Source: Chloroherpetonaceae bacterium
Lineage (GTDB): Bacteria; Bacteroidota; Chlorobiia; Chlorobiales; Thermochlorobacteraceae
Assembly (NCBI GenBank): GCA_025056565.1
Contig: JANWWA010000012.1
Coordinates: forward strand, 1-64,000
DNA: 64,000 nt
Direction of reading: 5' to 3'
This document shows, in pieces, positions 33,825 through 43,678 of this stretch. Position numbers and translations under genes: made by a program. The notes under the pieces were generated by a model, which worked only from the letters and a program-made list of their open reading frames with translations, ran no database searches and was not told the origin of the DNA. Every line of letters begins with the position of its first letter. Within the stretch, counting starts at the first letter, position 1.

Positions 33825-35510
33825 TCAATATGAAATTCTCAACTTCTCTCGAAATGCCCCACACTGGCGTGCAACTTCTTCGTAGAGCTTGGCATCTAAA
33901 TACTTAATGTGCTCAGGCTTGGTAAAGTCTATAGCTTCACCCGATGCAGTGGCTTGCGTGCCCGCCTGCACAATACCATTGGAGAGGTTACGCACAATCA
34001 CCAGTGGAATACTTGCATTAAACTCACGGTTGATGATGCGAATGAACTCATTGGCTACAATCCCGTGTGCCTTTGGCGAAGGGTGCACGCCGTCCATTGA
34101 AAAAAGCCCACCAATCGCTAAGTCGGTCTTGAGCCACTCGCCATCGACTTCAATGCCGCCATTACGCACAATGTTGTTAAAGATACCGTTGATATCCACG
34201 AGTCCAACTACGCCGCTTTGTCCAACTTGTGCACGAATAGCATTGTTGAATTCCTGAATAGCGTTTCTGGCAATAGTGATTTCGCCATCGTCCAGAATGT
34301 ATTGATTCGGCAAGGGGTTTTGTGGCGACAGTGCAAACGGCGCAGTGGTGACGATACCGAGCGTCTGGCGAATAATTGTGTCTTGCTGCGCCGGCGGAAG
34401 AGAGAGAATCGCTGGATTAGCATTCGCTAAAATCCCAGCCCAATACTGACGGGCAAATACACCATTTGTGGCGCCCACTTGTTGAATCGCTGCAGAGCCT
34501 GTCAGCAGGATAAGTGCACGTGCAGGGTTGCCCACGTCAGAGGTAGGCAGCTGCGTAGGCACGCCAACAGCTGGGTTGCCGGGCACTGTGCCACCCCGCT
34601 GATAGAAAATGGCAGGAATGCGATTGACAGTCAGCAGTGTGCGGAAAAGAGGCCCCAGCGTAGTCATAAACGGAATCGCCGTAACATCAGGGATGTTGGC
34701 GACGATGATTTTGACGTTCGGGATACGCCGCAAGCTATCGAGAGCGCGCACATAAAACGCAGTGAATGCAGCCGTAGGAGTGGGTGCAGCAGGACTGACA
34801 CCACCGCTGGTGGCATAACCCAATACATCGTTGTTGCCAAGCCAGAAAGTGACAAGTTTATCGCCTTGTTGAGGAGCTAAAAGGGCAGCCGCTTGCTGCA
34901 CAGGTGAGCGATTGCCTAAGAGCGGATTGCGCAAAATAATGTCAATAAATGGACTGCGGGAAAGGCTATTTGAAGCTGTGATGGCTTGCGTCGCATCGCC
35001 CATTACGATACCCGGAATGCCAAGATTGTTGTAAGGGCGGGCCAGTGTGGCATTGCGAAAAGCAGGATTGTTCGGTGGAGGTTGACCATTACCCGTAGGC
35101 GAGGTATTGACAACTGTGATAGGCGTGCCAGTACTGCTAAACCCACCTAATTCAATTCTGCCGCTGGCAAGAACAGTGTTATTCCCAACAGTTACGGCAG
35201 CCCCGAACCCTGGTTCTGCAATGATAGGCATCTGGAACTTTGACTGCCCAAGCCCATTTTCGCTTCTGCCATGCGCTTGTCGGGCAATAAGAGCAGGGTA
35301 ACTATTGAGCTGCCCTGCTTCATAGAGCGAGTTAGAGAGAAAGCCGGCGGTAATGCTGTTGCCGATTGCCACATAGCGAGCAGCGTCAAAGCTGCCAAGC
35401 GAGCCGCTGCCCGGCTCACCGCCCTCCGTAGGCGCTTTGCGCTCAGGAGTGCAGCTAAAGTATGCTGAAGAAAAAATGATGAAAAGTGCCGTGAGTAAAA
35501 GTTTCTTCAT
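33825..35510 (-). CDS. SGNH/GDSL-hydrolase-like lipoprotein
   Basis: A 561-residue lipoprotein: signal MKKLLLTALFIIFSSAYFSC with the lipobox Cys at residue 20. The GDSL-type block I is YVAIGNSITAGF, block III includes FWLGNNDVLGYA, and block V MDGVHPSPKAHG carries the catalytic Asp-x-x-His pair. Proteins of this kind are esterases or lipases; this variant has a long insert (about residues 70-170) rich in Gly/Asn/Pro. Predicted location is the outer membrane. It converges on ald and is divergent from the bchH-like gene. Confidence 0.85.
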   Translation of the reverse strand: MKKLLLTALFIIFSSAYFSCTPERKAPTEGGEPGSGSLGSFDAARYVAIGNSITAGFLSNSLYEAGQLNSYPALIARQAHGRSENGLGQSKFQMPIIAEPGFGAAVTVGNNTVLASGRIELGGFSSTGTPITVVNTSPTGNGQPPPNNPAFRNATLARPYNNLGIPGIVMGDATQAITASNSLSRSPFIDIILRNPLLGNRSPVQQAAALLAPQQGDKLVTFWLGNNDVLGYATSGGVSPAAPTPTAAFTAFYVRALDSLRRIPNVKIIVANIPDVTAIPFMTTLGPLFRTLLTVNRIPAIFYQRGGTVPGNPAVGVPTQLPTSDVGNPARALILLTGSAAIQQVGATNGVFARQYWAGILANANPAILSLPPAQQDTIIRQTLGIVTTAPFALSPQNPLPNQYILDDGEITIARNAIQEFNNAIRAQVGQSGVVGLVDINGIFNNIVRNGGIEVDGEWLKTDLAIGGLFSMDGVHPSPKAHGIVANEFIRIINREFNASIPLVIVRNLSNGIVQAGTQATASGEAIDFTKPEHIKYLDAKLYEEVARQCGAFREKLRISY

Positions 35511-35747
35511 ACCGTTATGAGTTGTGTTCTCACTGTCAAGGTTTTTTGTAAGGAACTGTGTTGTGGAACTTACAAAGCTAATTGGAGAAAATCAAGCGAG
35601 TCAAAGCAGTGTGTGGGCAGAGTGGGAAGCAAGGGTAGAGTATGTTTGCAGTTCTGGAGAGATTGCACGAGCGCCACTGATTGCTTAAGTTTGAAAAAGT
35701 GCGCCACTGTGAGCGCTTGAACATTTGAAGTAAAAGGAGCAGTAACT

Positions 35748-38168
35748 ATGAACACACAGAAGCACATTACGCTTGTGCTCGGCATGGAACGCTACAACGC
35801 CGAGCTATTTCAACACATCAAAGCCACACTCCGAAATCAATGTCCTTCGCTGCGCCTGCATACCTTCTTTGATAATGATGTAGCTGAGCGGCCGAAAAAA
35901 GTCGAGGCAGCAATTAGCGTAAGTGATGTGGTCTTTGTGGCACTGATTGTCTTGGATGATACGGCAAGTGCGCTAGTGCAAATGCTAAAGAAGCACCAGC
36001 CTGAGTTCATTTTTGCCTTTGAGTCGCTGCCGAACCTGATGATGATGAACAAAGTAGGGTCGTATCACTTCTCGGGCGGGAAAGGCGAGATGCCTAAGCC
36101 CGTCAAGGCACTGGGAAAAATTTTGGGCGGTGGGCGAGAAGAAGATGCCTTCTATGGCTATGTGCAGATGCAGCGTCTGGCAAATCGGATTATGAAATTT
36201 TTGCCTGAAAACTTTGGTGGCGAGAAAGTGCACGATGCGCGTATCTGGATGACCGTAAGTTCCTACTGGACAAATTCAGGCGAAGAGAATGTGATAAATA
36301 TGCTGCGTTTCATTGGCGAGAAATTGCTGCACCTGCCGCTCAAGAGTGAGCCACCACAAGAAATTAACACGATGGGCTTTTATCACCCTGACTACTACAA
36401 GGAGACTAAAGCCTTTTTCCCAGACTTGAAGCATTATCTCAAGTGGGAAAAGAAAACAGGACGCGATAAAGGCAACAAGCCAAAAGTGGGGCTGCTTTTG
36501 CCTCGCAAACACTTGCTAACTGGACAAAGCTATGCAGCAGAGATTATCTATGCACTGGAAGCACAAGGGCTGCGCGTCTATGCGTGCTACGCAATGGGCA
36601 TTGAACTACACATTGCAGTGCGGACGCAACTAAAAGAAGCAGGCGTGGAGTTACTCATCAACTTATTTGGATTTCCTTTGGTAGGAGGTCCAGCAGGCTC
36701 AACCAAAACTGGAATTGCACATCCAGCAGCATCGGAGATTTTGTCAGAGCTGAATGCACCTTACATTGTCTCGCAACCGCTCTATGTGCAAACTAAAGAA
36801 AGCTGGCGTCAGTGCGGCGTCAATCCAATTCAAGCAATGATTATCTACTCTTTGCCTGAAATGGATGGCGCAATTTGCCCAGTCGTGTTGGGAGCATTGG
36901 AGAAAGAAACGATACGGCTGGAACCTTCACGCCTAAGTCGTTTGTGCGGACTGGTAAAGCGGTGGGTGAGTCTCAAGCATAAGCCGAACAAGGAAAAGAA
37001 AATTGCAGTGGTGCTTTACAACTACCCACCGAATCAAGGCAAGCTGGGCACCGCAGCATTGCTCAATGTGCCAAAGAGCATCATCAACTTTGTGCGAGAG
37101 CTGCATCAGCAAGGTTACAACACAGGTGATTTTCTTAGTCGCTATGCCAGCCAGCCTGACCAACTTGTCCGTGACCTTGCACGCTCAATTGAAGTGGATA
37201 CGGTTACAGAGACAGCGACGCTGCAAGAATTCAATGAGTGGGTGAGCTCACGCGAACAAGACCGCATTGAAGCCCGCTGGGGGAAAGCCCCTGGCGACAT
37301 TGCAACCGTCGGCAAAGAGCGTTTCATCATCGGAGGCTTACGATTTGGCAATCTCTACATTGGTGTGCAACCGCAACTGTTTATTCAGGGCGACCCAATG
37401 CGCCTGCTCTTTGACAAGGAAAACACGCCGCATCACCAATTCGTGATGTTCTACAAGTGGATTGCGCATCGTTTCCAAGCTGATGCGCTGGTGCACTTCG
37501 GTATGCACGGCACAGCAGAATGGATGCCCGGTTTGCAGCTGGGGCTAACGGAAGACTGCTGGTCTGATGTGCTGCTGGGTGAGTTGCCACAGTTCTACAT
37601 CTATCCGATGAACAATCCTTCAGAAGCAAATATCGCTAAACGACGTGGCTATGCGACCATCATCTCGCATGCCGTTCCACCCTACGCCCGAGCCGGACTT
37701 TACAAGGAGTTTCAAGCATTGCGAGACCTTTTGGGGGATTTCGAGAACGGACGCGATTTCCCCGAACTGCGAGAAGCTATTCTGCAAAAAGCCGAAGCAC
37801 TGAACCTGAATGAGGATGTGTTACCAAGTAATGATTTTGCTGAATACGCAAGTCGCCTATCGGCTTACCTCAAGGAAATGGAAAATCGGCTCATCTGCGG
37901 TGATTTGCATGTGCTCGGCGAAAATCCCGACAAAGCAATGCAAGTTGAACTTCTCACAGAAACACTGAAAAATCAAAGCGACCTTCGGCTCTTGGAGTTT
38001 GCCGCAAACTATCTGGGCACTGAGCCATATACAGTGTTGCTCGAGCGTGCTAAGCAAGGCGACAGAGACGCAGCCTTGAAGAAAGAAAAAATTGAGGCGC
38101 TCTGCCACTACATCGTAGAAAAGTTTATCGTAGAAGACAGACCAATCACTCAGGCGCTCGAAGTCTGA
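35748..38168 (+). CDS. C-terminally truncated magnesium chelatase H subunit homologue
   Basis: An 806-residue protein of the BchH/BchS/BchT-CobN family, which binds protoporphyrin IX and Mg2+ and, with BchI and BchD, makes Mg-protoporphyrin. The N-terminal domain (HITLVLGMERYNAELF, YHFSGGKGEMPKPVKALG) and the central body (GLRVYACYAMGIE, LNAPYIVSQPLYVQTKESW, VHFGMHGTAEWMPGLQLG, PYARAGLYKEFQALRDLL) are well kept. Usual length is about 1,200-1,350; the last 400-500 residues are missing, as the frame stops at 38168 after TQALEV. No second frame downstream restores homology. The AAAAGGAGC site fits the ATG. Catalytic activity is doubtful, so it may be a porphyrin carrier or sensor. Confidence 0.85.
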   Translation: MNTQKHITLVLGMERYNAELFQHIKATLRNQCPSLRLHTFFDNDVAERPKKVEAAISVSDVVFVALIVLDDTASALVQMLKKHQPEFIFAFESLPNLMMMNKVGSYHFSGGKGEMPKPVKALGKILGGGREEDAFYGYVQMQRLANRIMKFLPENFGGEKVHDARIWMTVSSYWTNSGEENVINMLRFIGEKLLHLPLKSEPPQEINTMGFYHPDYYKETKAFFPDLKHYLKWEKKTGRDKGNKPKVGLLLPRKHLLTGQSYAAEIIYALEAQGLRVYACYAMGIELHIAVRTQLKEAGVELLINLFGFPLVGGPAGSTKTGIAHPAASEILSELNAPYIVSQPLYVQTKESWRQCGVNPIQAMIIYSLPEMDGAICPVVLGALEKETIRLEPSRLSRLCGLVKRWVSLKHKPNKEKKIAVVLYNYPPNQGKLGTAALLNVPKSIINFVRELHQQGYNTGDFLSRYASQPDQLVRDLARSIEVDTVTETATLQEFNEWVSSREQDRIEARWGKAPGDIATVGKERFIIGGLRFGNLYIGVQPQLFIQGDPMRLLFDKENTPHHQFVMFYKWIAHRFQADALVHFGMHGTAEWMPGLQLGLTEDCWSDVLLGELPQFYIYPMNNPSEANIAKRRGYATIISHAVPPYARAGLYKEFQALRDLLGDFENGRDFPELREAILQKAEALNLNEDVLPSNDFAEYASRLSAYLKEMENRLICGDLHVLGENPDKAMQVELLTETLKNQSDLRLLEFAANYLGTEPYTVLLERAKQGDRDAALKKEKIEALCHYIVEKFIVEDRPITQALEV

Positions 38169-38183
38169 GAAGGAGCATCAAAG

Positions 38184-38348
38184 ATGCTAACAGGGTTGGT
38201 GTTTCTTTGGCTGATGGGACTGTTCTCAGCGGCGGCATTCGGGCTAACGCTGTATCAATACTTCCGTTCTCGTTGGCGATATCGACACTTCTTGCCGCTA
38301 AAGAAACTCTCTGAAGAAGCGCTGCGCGATTCGTTTCGCTTAAACTAA
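38184..38348 (+). CDS. 54-residue single-pass membrane protein
   Basis: A short frame 15 bp after the truncated chelatase gene, with a good AGAAGGAGC site 9 bp before the ATG. It encodes one hydrophobic segment (LTGLVFLWLMGLFSAAAFGL) and a basic/aromatic cytoplasmic-like tail (YFRSRWRYRHFLPLKK), ending SFRLN. Family not recognised. The strong ribosome site, the clear positive-inside layout and the coupling to the bchH-like gene support a real product. It may anchor its neighbour to the membrane, but that is inference. Confidence 0.65.
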   Translation: MLTGLVFLWLMGLFSAAAFGLTLYQYFRSRWRYRHFLPLKKLSEEALRDSFRLN

Positions 38349-38462
38349 GGCGAGCGCAGCGTCGCTACAGGCGTAACCCTATGCCGCGCATCGCTTCACC
38401 CAGTCCTTCCATGAGGGTGCAACGTGCCGCAAGCAAAGTGGCAAGGGCACTCTGCCAAGCGT

Positions 38463-40166
38463 TTATTTCATCAAAATCATTTTTCGCGTCTCTGCGCCCA
38501 TTTCTGTTTGCAGGCGGTAGAGATAAATGCCGCTCGAGAGGTCAAATTCACTGGCGTTGAAGATATACTTGTAAGTGCCAGCGGGCTGCGAGTTGCGCCG
38601 AATGCGGGTAATTTCATTGCCCAGCATATTGTAGATAATGAGTTCTACCGAAGAAGGCACAAAGAGTTCATAGACAATCGTGGTGGTGGGGTTGAAAGGA
38701 TTCGGCGTGTTTTGGTGCAGCCTGAACGGCTTGGTGTCGGCAAGGCCCAGCTTGAGCGTTTGGGAAAAGAAAGGTGGGCGACCTTGCGACTGAGCACGAA
38801 TGCGGTAGAAAAGCACCTTAGGCGCACCATCGGGCAAGCGATCTGTGAAGCGGTAAAACGTTTGATGGGAAAAGGACTCTACAACACCAACAGGCTCAAA
38901 ATTGGTGCCATTGCTGCTGCGCTCAACGGTGAATTGCACGGCAGTAGCTGAGCCTGAAAACTCCCAGCTCACCAGCACCGTGTTGCCCTGCACATCTGCG
39001 CAAGGATTGCGAATGCGAGAAGGTGGCGCAAGCGAAGCGCGCACGGAAGTCAGCCCAACGCCTATGAGGGCACTGCGCGCCGTAGGAGAAAAAGATTCTG
39101 TCCAAACAAGTGCCGCATCATTTTCGCGTTCCAGAAGCTCTGGCGAGGCAAGTTCGGCAGCAGACTTTGCACGCCGGTAGAGTTTCAGCTCATCAAGCTC
39201 GCCGTGGAAAAATTTTTCTCGACCTGCACGCGAGCCGATATGCAAAAGCACACGACGCTCCAGTACTGAAGGGAATGCGGCGCGATATAGGCGCGTCGAT
39301 GCACTGTCTTGCAGTACTCCATCTACAAACAAGCGCATAGACGACTGCACACTGTCATGCGTAACAGCAATATGATGCCAGACGCCATCAGCCACCACGC
39401 GCCGACTGACAAGACGGGAAAACGAAAACGGAATGCCAAAAAATGCACCCAGCCGACCGTTGGACAAAATTTCAATCTCAAGCGGGTAAGCATCGCTGGT
39501 TACACCTGACCAAGTAGAGAGTAGCACACCACTTAGAGCAGTGGTGCGCAGCCAGCATTCTATGGTAAAATTGCGCTGCAAAGAAAGAGTGGAAGCGCGC
39601 GAATTCGGTAGATAGACACTTGCTTGCTCAAGGGAATCTAGTGCAGCGGCAAAATTGTCGTGTCTGGGCTTGGGCTGAATGGTAAAGGTAGCAGAGGCAC
39701 GCAGCAAAGCAGTCTGGTCAAGCGAATCAAGCAGAGCCACTCGCAACTCGCGCATGCGAATGGAAGCAAGAGTAAGGCTAACTTGCTCACTGCGCTCCAT
39801 TAGGGCATCGGTTGCACGCAGCGTCAGCACCAGTGCAAAGGAAGACGGCAAACGTTCAGGTGAAAGACCCACTGCAAAGGTGCGTGCTTTGGTAGGGTGA
39901 GGAAGCGTGCGAAACGAAAGGCGCACTGCGCCATCTACGCTAGCAAGGCGAACCAGCTGCAGCCCGCGTGCAAGATCTACAAGTACAGCATTGAGCGTAT
40001 CGGCAGACGAAAGTCGGCACTCTACAAACACGCTAAAATCTTCACCTTCCACAACAGTCGCTGGAGAATGAGCGACCGTAAGATACTGTGCCCACAACCT
40101 CTCTGCCCAGCCGATATGCACCAAAAGAGAAAAGAAAGTAACGCAGTGCAGTAGAAAGTGCTTCAT
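38463..40166 (-). CDS. LamG-domain protein with T9SS C-terminal sorting domain
   Basis: A 567-residue secreted protein with a signal peptide (MKHFLLHCVTFFSLLVHIGWAE). A concanavalin/LamG-like jelly-roll spans about residues 190-350 (FTIECWLRTT, DGVWHHIAVTHDSVQSSMRLFVDG, HGELDELKLYRRAKSAAEL), then a fibronectin-III-like region, and from about 480 the Por-type sorting domain (LHQNTPNPFNPTTTIVYEL and GIYLYRLQ). Such domains direct export by the type IX system and surface attachment. Its presence implies a T9SS in this genome. Ligand unknown, perhaps a polysaccharide. Confidence 0.85.
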   Translation of the reverse strand: MKHFLLHCVTFFSLLVHIGWAERLWAQYLTVAHSPATVVEGEDFSVFVECRLSSADTLNAVLVDLARGLQLVRLASVDGAVRLSFRTLPHPTKARTFAVGLSPERLPSSFALVLTLRATDALMERSEQVSLTLASIRMRELRVALLDSLDQTALLRASATFTIQPKPRHDNFAAALDSLEQASVYLPNSRASTLSLQRNFTIECWLRTTALSGVLLSTWSGVTSDAYPLEIEILSNGRLGAFFGIPFSFSRLVSRRVVADGVWHHIAVTHDSVQSSMRLFVDGVLQDSASTRLYRAAFPSVLERRVLLHIGSRAGREKFFHGELDELKLYRRAKSAAELASPELLERENDAALVWTESFSPTARSALIGVGLTSVRASLAPPSRIRNPCADVQGNTVLVSWEFSGSATAVQFTVERSSNGTNFEPVGVVESFSHQTFYRFTDRLPDGAPKVLFYRIRAQSQGRPPFFSQTLKLGLADTKPFRLHQNTPNPFNPTTTIVYELFVPSSVELIIYNMLGNEITRIRRNSQPAGTYKYIFNASEFDLSSGIYLYRLQTEMGAETRKMILMK

Positions 40167-40399
40167 TCAACTTCTGGTTTGGAAAGCCTGCTACTTCTGA
40201 AAGCCCCGTGCGTCCAGCTCAGAGAAAATCCAGTACCGAAATAGTAGCGACCTAAGACAGTGTGAAAGGTCTGCACTGCATATCGCCGCATATCCTCAAC
40301 TTCGGTGAAAAACATTGCTCACTATGTTCCAGAAAGCAAAGGCAAAAATTCGTACGGACACTGACTTGCATCTGCGCTCGCTGCGCACTGGGCAAATTG

Positions 40400-42646
40400 T
40401 CACTGGCTTGGCCCATCGGTGCCTTTTTCCATCAAGATAATGCCAGACGATGGTGGAATATACAACTTTCCAGCGGCTTGATGCGGGTTTTCAAGGGTGA
40501 TGCTCTTTTCGTTTGCGACCATAACCCACTGCCCTTTGGGGACACTGAATTCTACCACACGGTTGGGGTGTGCATTACACACGACGATAAAATCATTTTT
40601 TGCCTGCTCTGCGTAGCTGCGGTATGGTTCCGTATTTCTCTGCCGCATTGCATCGGCAAAAATGCGGTGCCGCAAGCGAAAGGCGAGCACCAGAGGGTCA
40701 GCAAGGTCAAGAAATTCAACAGCATAGTAAGGTGCGCTGTGGAAAATCGGATACGCTTTGCGCAGGGCAATTAGACCTTTGTAATAATTGACCAGCTCTT
40801 GATTGAGCGCAATATGGTCATAGTTGAGGTAGTTTGTCTCGTTGTCTTTTTCGTAGCTGTTGTGGTCTATCTTGCCTATGTTCGGGTCAGGGGCATCCGT
40901 CGGAGCAATCACTTTGCTGCGAGCGTATTCTTGCCCCTCGTGGATCATCGTTATACCTTGTGCAGTGAAAAGCAAAAGAGCAGCGAACTTGTTAAGCGCC
41001 AGTGCTCGAGCTGAAAGTTTAGCGTGTGCGGCTCGGTCGGTAATGCGGGTATCGTGTCCAACTTCGTGCAGTCCGAGCCGAATGAAGTCCCCAAGCGTAT
41101 AGTCGTCGTGCGACTCTAAGTAGTTTACGCTATGCGAGGCTTTGTGAAATAAGCCGCCAAACTCGCGCAAAGTGCCCACGACATAGTTGCGCAGCGTAAG
41201 AGGGGTGTTTTGTCCTTGAAACTTACCGAATATGAAGCCAAGTCCGTTGTCGGGATTTTGACCCTTGAAGCCATTGCGAATCTGGTCGTTCCATGCAGCC
41301 CAGCCAATGTCGCTGAAGCGATGCGGTTCATACTTGCCACCACCCCACGGTTCAGCAATCAAAATCACATTAGGATTGATTTTGCGTGCTTCAATCGCAA
41401 TCTGGTGGCGCGTCTCGTCGTCAATCATGGCGGCAAGGTCGAAGCGAAAACCGTCAATGTGATACTCCGTCATCCAATACCGAATGCAATCGAGAATCAG
41501 CTTGCGTGCCATCGGGCGCTCCGTCTTGAAGTCATTGCCGCAGCCTGACATAGAGAGGAAATTCCCCTCTGAGTCCAAGCGGAAGTAGTAAAACTTATCA
41601 ATGTATTTGAACGGGTTGTAGTCATACTGCGAGACGTGATTGAAAACCACATCGAGAATGACCGCAATCTTTTCCCTGTGCAGTGCTTTGACCATATCCT
41701 TGAACTCGCGCACAGGATTGGCGTCCATACCGTTGAAGGCCTCAGGAATCACAGAGCACCCGCGTGAGTAGTAAGCCTCAGGAGCAAAGAAGTAACTGGT
41801 CATATAGCCCCAGTGGTTTCGGGCATAAGGATTCCAAGTATTGACTGGGTAGCCAAGTTTAGTAACGCTGCTATCGTGGTAGGGCAGCTCAATCGTGCCG
41901 AAACTTTGAACAGGCAAAAGTTCCAGTGCATTGATACCCAGTGCTTTAAGGTGGCTCAGACCCCCACGCCGATTCGGCTCGACCAAGCCAGCGTAAGTGC
42001 CTTTGGCAACCACACCGGATGAAGGATGTGCGGTCAGGTCTCGCACATGGGCTTCGTAAATGATAAGTGAGGTGTGGTCAACGGGAGTAACCCAAGTGTC
42101 GCCTTCCCAATCATAACGCAAGTCAGCAATGAGCGTGCGAGCAGGATAGCGACGAAAATTGTTACGAGTGGAAACGGCTTTCGAGTAGGGGTCAGCAATG
42201 ACAATGTCAGGGTTAAACATTTCACCCTTGCCCGCTGGACCAGAGATGCGATAGCCATAAAACTTACCATATAGCTCACCCTGAATCGTGTATTCCCAAA
42301 CACCTTGTTCATCGCACTGCATCAAAAACTCCTCACCGGTCTTGCTGTTGTGGTGTTCATAGAGCACCAGCTTGACTTCAGTGGCACGCGGGGCAAAGAG
42401 CCGAAAGGTGGTTCGACCGTCTGCAACAGTGCAGCCCATTGGCTTATCGGAGTAAAACGAATCCAGCGTAGCTTGGTGAGTCAGTAGTTTTTGCAAAGCA
42501 GGGTTGCGTTGCGCAGCCACATCATAGTAAGCAGTCAGTATCATCATAGTGCATAGCGCAACGGTTTTGATGTCAGTAAATCCATATTGGATATGCTGGA
42601 ACAACCTTTGTCGGTTTGATCCGGCGAAATGTGGCGATGCGTACAT
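40400..42646 (-). CDS. Pullulanase-type glycogen/alpha-glucan debranching enzyme
   Basis: A GH13 enzyme that hydrolyses alpha-1,6 branches. After a likely export signal (KTVALCTMMILTAYYDVAAQ) comes a CBM48-like domain (TFRLFAPRATEVKLVLYEH), then the catalytic barrel with region I DVVFNHVS, region II GFRFDLAAM (nucleophile Asp), region III AEPWGG (acid Glu) and region IV LESHDDYTL. This is type I pullulanase/GlgX-like. The start is uncertain: the longest frame begins with GTG at 42703, ATG codons lie at 42646 and 42547, and none has a good ribosome site. If exported it acts on external glucan; the Ala-x-Ala-Gln end suggests a signal peptidase site. Confidence 0.8.
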   Translation of the reverse strand: MYASPHFAGSNRQRLFQHIQYGFTDIKTVALCTMMILTAYYDVAAQRNPALQKLLTHQATLDSFYSDKPMGCTVADGRTTFRLFAPRATEVKLVLYEHHNSKTGEEFLMQCDEQGVWEYTIQGELYGKFYGYRISGPAGKGEMFNPDIVIADPYSKAVSTRNNFRRYPARTLIADLRYDWEGDTWVTPVDHTSLIIYEAHVRDLTAHPSSGVVAKGTYAGLVEPNRRGGLSHLKALGINALELLPVQSFGTIELPYHDSSVTKLGYPVNTWNPYARNHWGYMTSYFFAPEAYYSRGCSVIPEAFNGMDANPVREFKDMVKALHREKIAVILDVVFNHVSQYDYNPFKYIDKFYYFRLDSEGNFLSMSGCGNDFKTERPMARKLILDCIRYWMTEYHIDGFRFDLAAMIDDETRHQIAIEARKINPNVILIAEPWGGGKYEPHRFSDIGWAAWNDQIRNGFKGQNPDNGLGFIFGKFQGQNTPLTLRNYVVGTLREFGGLFHKASHSVNYLESHDDYTLGDFIRLGLHEVGHDTRITDRAAHAKLSARALALNKFAALLLFTAQGITMIHEGQEYARSKVIAPTDAPDPNIGKIDHNSYEKDNETNYLNYDHIALNQELVNYYKGLIALRKAYPIFHSAPYYAVEFLDLADPLVLAFRLRHRIFADAMRQRNTEPYRSYAEQAKNDFIVVCNAHPNRVVEFSVPKGQWVMVANEKSITLENPHQAAGKLYIPPSSGIILMEKGTDGPSQ

Positions 42647-42721
42647 AGAACTTTGGATAAAAACAGCCCTGCACAGTAACCCGAGAGGGCAAGGCAGAGC
42701 CACTGCAAGAAGTTAGCAGAG

Positions 42722-43306
42722 TTATAGCACAAAAACCAATCCGCCGCTGATACCGTTAATAGACTGATTAAGGTTAATTTCGCCCGTCACAGTGAAGTAA
42801 AGATTTCTTGCGACTGCAAAATCAAAACCCAGGACCAAATTAACTGGCACTGCATTGGCATTGTTTTCAACCACGAAGTCGAGGTTGAGACCCGCCATCA
42901 AGCCGACAATGCCGAGCCGTCCGCTAATCATTGCGCCAGCGTCGAAGCCGGCCCCAAATCCACCAGCATGACCGCCAGCGTAGAGGTCAAGGCGAATGGA
43001 CGCAGAGCGATAGATACCGAAACGCACATCGCCGCCACCATAGAGCCGATAAGGCTGCGCTCCTGCTCCAAAACGTCCATTGATGTTGATAAAGTCAGAG
43101 ATACCATATGTGAGCTGGCTATGGAAAATAAAGCCGGTGTAAGGGCTAAACACAATGCCGGGTTGAGCAGCAATCAACCAGTCGCCACCACCGGCAGCAA
43201 GGCGCAAAGGCGGAGGAGTACCCGCTAATGCTGTAGTCGTGTACAGAGAGAAAGAAAGAAACAGAGCAAAAGTGCACTGACGCAGGAAAGCGAGGTTTTT
43301 GGGCAT
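42722..43306 (-). CDS. Outer-membrane beta-barrel-like protein
   Basis: A 194-residue protein with a signal peptide (MPKNLAFLRQ, hydrophobic core, LAGTPPP near residue 30). The mature part is a run of short alternating strands rich in Gly, Ala and aromatic residues (GFIFHSQLTYGISDFININ, RFGIYRSASIRLDLYAGG, LYFTVTGEINLNQSING) ending SGGLVFVL, as in small outer-membrane barrels. No named family is recognised. It lies 75 bp upstream of the debranching enzyme and in the same direction, so the two may share a transcript. Confidence 0.65.
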   Translation of the reverse strand: MPKNLAFLRQCTFALFLSFSLYTTTALAGTPPPLRLAAGGGDWLIAAQPGIVFSPYTGFIFHSQLTYGISDFININGRFGAGAQPYRLYGGGDVRFGIYRSASIRLDLYAGGHAGGFGAGFDAGAMISGRLGIVGLMAGLNLDFVVENNANAVPVNLVLGFDFAVARNLYFTVTGEINLNQSINGISGGLVFVL

Positions 43307-43678
43307 TGATGATGGTGATTAGGTTGAACAAGGTAGCGCAAAATACAGAATAGCAGGCAGCAAATAAAATGCAGGGGTGCTGGGTCGGCTAAAACCCTCA
43401 CTCTACCCCTAAGGCAGAGGGCACAAGCAAAAGCGAAGGGCGAGGCAGGCTTAGCGCCAGTAAGGCAGCAAGAAACCAACTGCACGGAAACTGCCTTGCT
43501 GCCTCGGGGGTGAAGCGAAAACCAAAAGTCCGCCGTATAATTTTTGTAAATTTGCAGTAATTATGACGATTTTTCAGGGCGCTACGGACGGAAACGTCCG
43601 ACATCTCTGACAAAGTTTCCTAACGGGTAAGCCCGCTGAAAGCGGCATAAATTTTGTTCGTAAAACGGATTTGGAAGT
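43307..43678. other. Divergent gap between the outer-membrane protein and hrcA
   Basis: No gene seen. An inverted repeat with perfect 10-bp arms (43463-43472/43495-43504) and a 22-nt loop lies 170 bp before hrcA; a TATAAT sequence at 43536-43541 could be its -10 box. I found no CIRCE operator (TTAGCACTC-N9-GAGTGCTAA), which would be expected if HrcA regulated its own operon. Confidence 0.5.

Noticed and set aside
35517-35720. 67-residue Cys-rich frame between the GDSL lipoprotein and the bchH-like gene
   Set aside because: Lies in the divergent promoter gap, has no ribosome site and a random-looking composition.
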